NCBI GenBank assembly: GCA_024626585.1
Contig: JANKJI010256101.1
Span: 1-10,628 of the forward strand
From: Ginkgo biloba
Taxonomy: Eukaryota > Streptophyta > Ginkgoopsida > Ginkgoales > Ginkgoaceae
Direction of reading: 5' to 3'
DNA length: 10,628 nucleotides
Part shown: positions 8,601-10,628 of the stretch, piece by piece
How the letters are laid out: each line of letters opens with the position of its first letter
Numbering within the stretch: the stretch's first letter is position 1
The notes under the pieces: model-generated
What the model saw: the letters and a program-made list of their open reading frames with translations, nothing else
Database searches by the model: none
What the model was told of the DNA's origin: nothing
Translations under genes and position numbers: made by a program

Positions 8601-9313
8601 AGATAAATGAGTCAATACTAACTAGTCTATAATTAGACACCCTATTATGGAGAATTTTGGATTCATAGTCACTATACAACAAGATGCAACTTTCAATAAT
8701 AAAAAACTTGTCTAGATACTCTACCACAAAAGGTTTCGCAATTCATTTATTTGACTAGGTCAATAATCCATATCTCATCTTTGCATTTATTAATTTAAAA
8801 TCTTGTATTCATAAATTATAAAGGTCCAAATATTGAGAGGCCTGCTAGTAATATCCCCTTTTCTTCTTTCTAGAAAAGGTTACATTAAGACTTCTTCCCC
8901 ATTATCTAGTTTGACTGTGTTAATACTTTTTTCCTATCCTAGAATAACCTCCAAACAAGTTGCTTATATCTACTGATAGAATGCCTATAGATGTTTGAGA
9001 CCCAAAACTCCCTATCTTCTTCTAAACTATACATTCTCATTATTATCCAATATCTACTATAGTATTCCATTAAACTCTTGAAGGACTTAGGATTCCAAAG
9101 AATCATTGATCCTCCTAATGAACCTTCTAAGCCAACCACCTGAGTGTTAAAACTTGCAAACCTTTCCTTGACTAGATCTTCCATCAATCCTAAATTCAGT
9201 TTCATCTCATAAATAAAAATAACATTAGGATGTTCATATTCCATCAATCTTTTTAAGGCTCTTCTTTTCGAGGGAGAGCCCAATCCCCTAATATTCCATG
9301 AAAGGACTTTCAT
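8600..9313 (-). pseudogene. LINE ORF2 N-terminal AP-type endonuclease (inactivated)
   Basis: This is the APE-like endonuclease that nicks target DNA for insertion. The start at 9313 gives MKVLSWNIRGLGSPSKRRAL, the standard opening of plant L1 ORF2, with the catalytic Asn in WNIRG. A metal-binding Glu is retained in IFIYEMKL, where Q-E-T-K-L is usual. The frame stays open for 124 codons to 8939. Beyond that, the GGDFN block is not clearly preserved, then LLT-stop-SNK-stop-IAK (8737-8766) precedes EYLDKFF (about 8700-8723). The terminal S-D-H motif reads S-N-Y at 8629-8637. The stops at 8755 (TAG for Trp) and 8743 (TGA for Arg) fit single transitions. Confidence 0.88.
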
Positions 9314-9329
9314 TTTGTAACCAATTTAT

Positions 9330-10628
9330 CATTCTCCCTAGAGCTAAAACTATCATAGATGTTTCTTCATAAGACTTACTCTAATCCCATTTTGATTTCC
9401 AATTCTATTTTCTACTTCAAGTAAGGTCTACCTAGTCTTTTTAAGGATACTCTACCTATATCTATAAGAACATAGTTCTTTTTCCCATACCTTGTAGTCT
9501 CCTTAGGATTGGTCTTCCCTGATTTCTTATAATTCTTCTAAGAATGAGATTATTAGGGATGATATGGACCTAGGATATTACCTTTCTCTAGAGTATCTAA
9601 AGAATTCAAAATAACTAAAGCCTTTGGACTTGACCCTCCTAGATCCCTACTCATATATTTGTTATAGAAGAAATCTTTGTCAATATTCTCTAAAATAGGA
9701 TTAGTAGACCATTGTTCCTCTTTATAAATCCTTTGACTAATTGCCAAACACCCTAAAACTTCTCCTCCATTATATCTGCCTAATTAGCCCTCTAAATCGC
9801 CAAACCTCCTTCTCTAAGACAATTGTCAGGATCCTCACTAAATTTGGACTGGATTGAATGCATCTCCTAATCCCACCTCTAAAATAGAAACCATACCCAT
9901 TGCCAAAATGTCCTCATTATTTCTTATCTATTTGGGGATCTCATTTAGGGAAGTTGACAGATTCTTAGAATACATACTGCTAACCCGATCTGAAAAAAAT
10001 AACAAATACCTTTATTACCCTCAACCAAATAAATAACTTTTTCCACTAGCTTTGGTTCCAAAACCTATAAAATCTCTACCTTATTACTTTCCTCCCCTTA
10101 CACTGTGATGAACCTTCAACTTGATAAGGGATTGGAGCTTCCTATAACACCTACACTTGGCTAAAATTAGATAATGCGTTCTTGATAATGATTACCTCCT
10201 AATTTAAAATATCCAATGAAACTTGATCACTTTTCAATAATCCTTCCACGTTCGATCTTTGAGATAGATAGAAATTAATATTTGGTTCCTTATTTTCTCC
10301 AAGTGGTTCTACCAAGATGGATGCATATCTTTCCTTTATCTTAGGAACCTTGGGAAAAAATTCCCCTTATAGGATCTTCTACAAAATGACTAGGTGGATC
10401 CCTTGAATGTTGGTGATCATGCCAAGCTTACTGAAGTCTTTTGTTACCACCACCTCTAATCCCTAAATCATAGGCTCCACTAATGAATCAATCATGAATG
10501 TATCTTCCATCTCCTTCTAGAAATTATAAAAAACTCTAAGAAAACCAAGAAAATTCTTTGAGATAGAAATATTAAGACTTACCTATGGTACCTTTAGATT
10601 TCTTGCTCTATGCTTTTTTGATACCTTT
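9330..10628 (-). pseudogene. LINE ORF1 remnant (gag-like), N-terminus outside the window
   Basis: Upstream of ORF2 on the element strand several coding-like blocks survive. One is an open stretch at about 10204-10369 (including KIKERYASILVEPLGENKEP). Others are SILEVGLGDAFNP (within 9842-9916), the frame at 9747-9553 (64 codons from an ATG) and a basic stretch at about 9430-9550 with GKTNPKETTRYGKKN. Plant L1 ORF1 proteins usually carry a DUF4283 RNA-binding domain, a CCHC knuckle and a basic linker just before ORF2. Only the basic tail is plausible here. I did not find the DUF4283 tryptophans or the knuckle, which may lie to the right or be lost. The assignment rests mainly on position. Confidence 0.55.

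Larger units (their letters stand above)
4492..10628 (-). mobile_element. Degenerate L1-clade LINE, 5' end beyond the window
   Basis: On the minus strand, reading from the right edge leftwards, the sequence holds an ORF1-like remnant, then ORF2 with an AP-type endonuclease, a reverse transcriptase, a zf-RVT type region and a long C-terminal part, then a 3' UTR and a poly(A) tail. This is the architecture of plant L1-clade non-LTR retrotransposons, which copy themselves by target-primed reverse transcription. At least 6.1 kb is present. Every domain carries stops, and at least one frameshift is visible, so it is inactive. The 3' end near the tail, which reads AATGAAACCCTTTTTACCC followed by A residues, resembles plant LINE 3' ends. 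Confidence 0.88.

Noticed and set aside
9854-10036. 60-codon + strand open frame
   Set aside because: It is antisense to coding-like ORF1 sequence of the LINE (SILEVGLGD block), so it is a shadow.
10251-10265. GTTCGATC as a tRNA T-loop
   Set aside because: No cloverleaf stems or acceptor pairing surround it, and it lies within the LINE ORF1 remnant.
1-10628. CRISPR array, toxin-antitoxin, phage or other prokaryotic system
   Set aside because: There are no regularly spaced repeats and no prokaryotic gene structure. The recognisable coding remnants are plant retroelements.

Overview
This window looks like a gene-free, transposon-filled stretch of a large plant nuclear genome. I see no host gene, RNA gene, CRISPR array or bacterial-type operon. 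The organism is most likely a seed plant, and a gymnosperm such as a conifer fits best. The reasons are two old, heavily mutated retroelements of plant type (a Ty3/gypsy LTR element and an L1-clade LINE), nesting of one in the other, a very AT-rich sequence, and extreme CpG scarcity (about 30 CG dinucleotides counted by eye in 10.6 kb). The conifer assignment is an inference.

Layout. Positions 1 to about 1240 are AT-rich DNA with no recognisable gene. From about 1241 to 4490 lies a degenerate Ty3/gypsy element on the + strand: a 5' LTR (about 1241-1764), a decayed primer-binding site (1767-1778), an untranslated leader, a gag pseudogene (about 2769-3395), an unassigned polyprotein remnant, a polypurine tract (about 4231-4249) and the first part of the 3' LTR (4251 to about 4490). 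No reverse transcriptase, RNase H or integrase is visible between the LTRs. From 4492 to the right edge is a minus-strand LINE. Its poly(A) tail (read as 16 T on the + strand) abuts the interrupted 3' LTR. Moving right, its parts appear in reverse order: 3' UTR, unassigned ORF2 C-terminus, zinc-finger region, reverse transcriptase, AP-type endonuclease starting at 9313, and an ORF1 remnant that runs off the window.

Interpretation. The gypsy element arrived first, and the LINE later inserted into its 3' LTR. Both are dead. The gypsy gag keeps one reading frame for over 600 bases despite eight stop codons, and several metal-binding or catalytic positions are replaced in ways one transition explains (CCHC read as C-Y-Y-Y; endonuclease S-D-H read as S-N-Y). 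Together with the CpG scarcity, this points to decay of methylated DNA by cytosine deamination. The LINE also carries at least one frameshift.

I found no convincing new biological system. The most open questions are the unassigned 115-codon open stretch at the LINE 3' end and the short, pol-less interior of the gypsy element.
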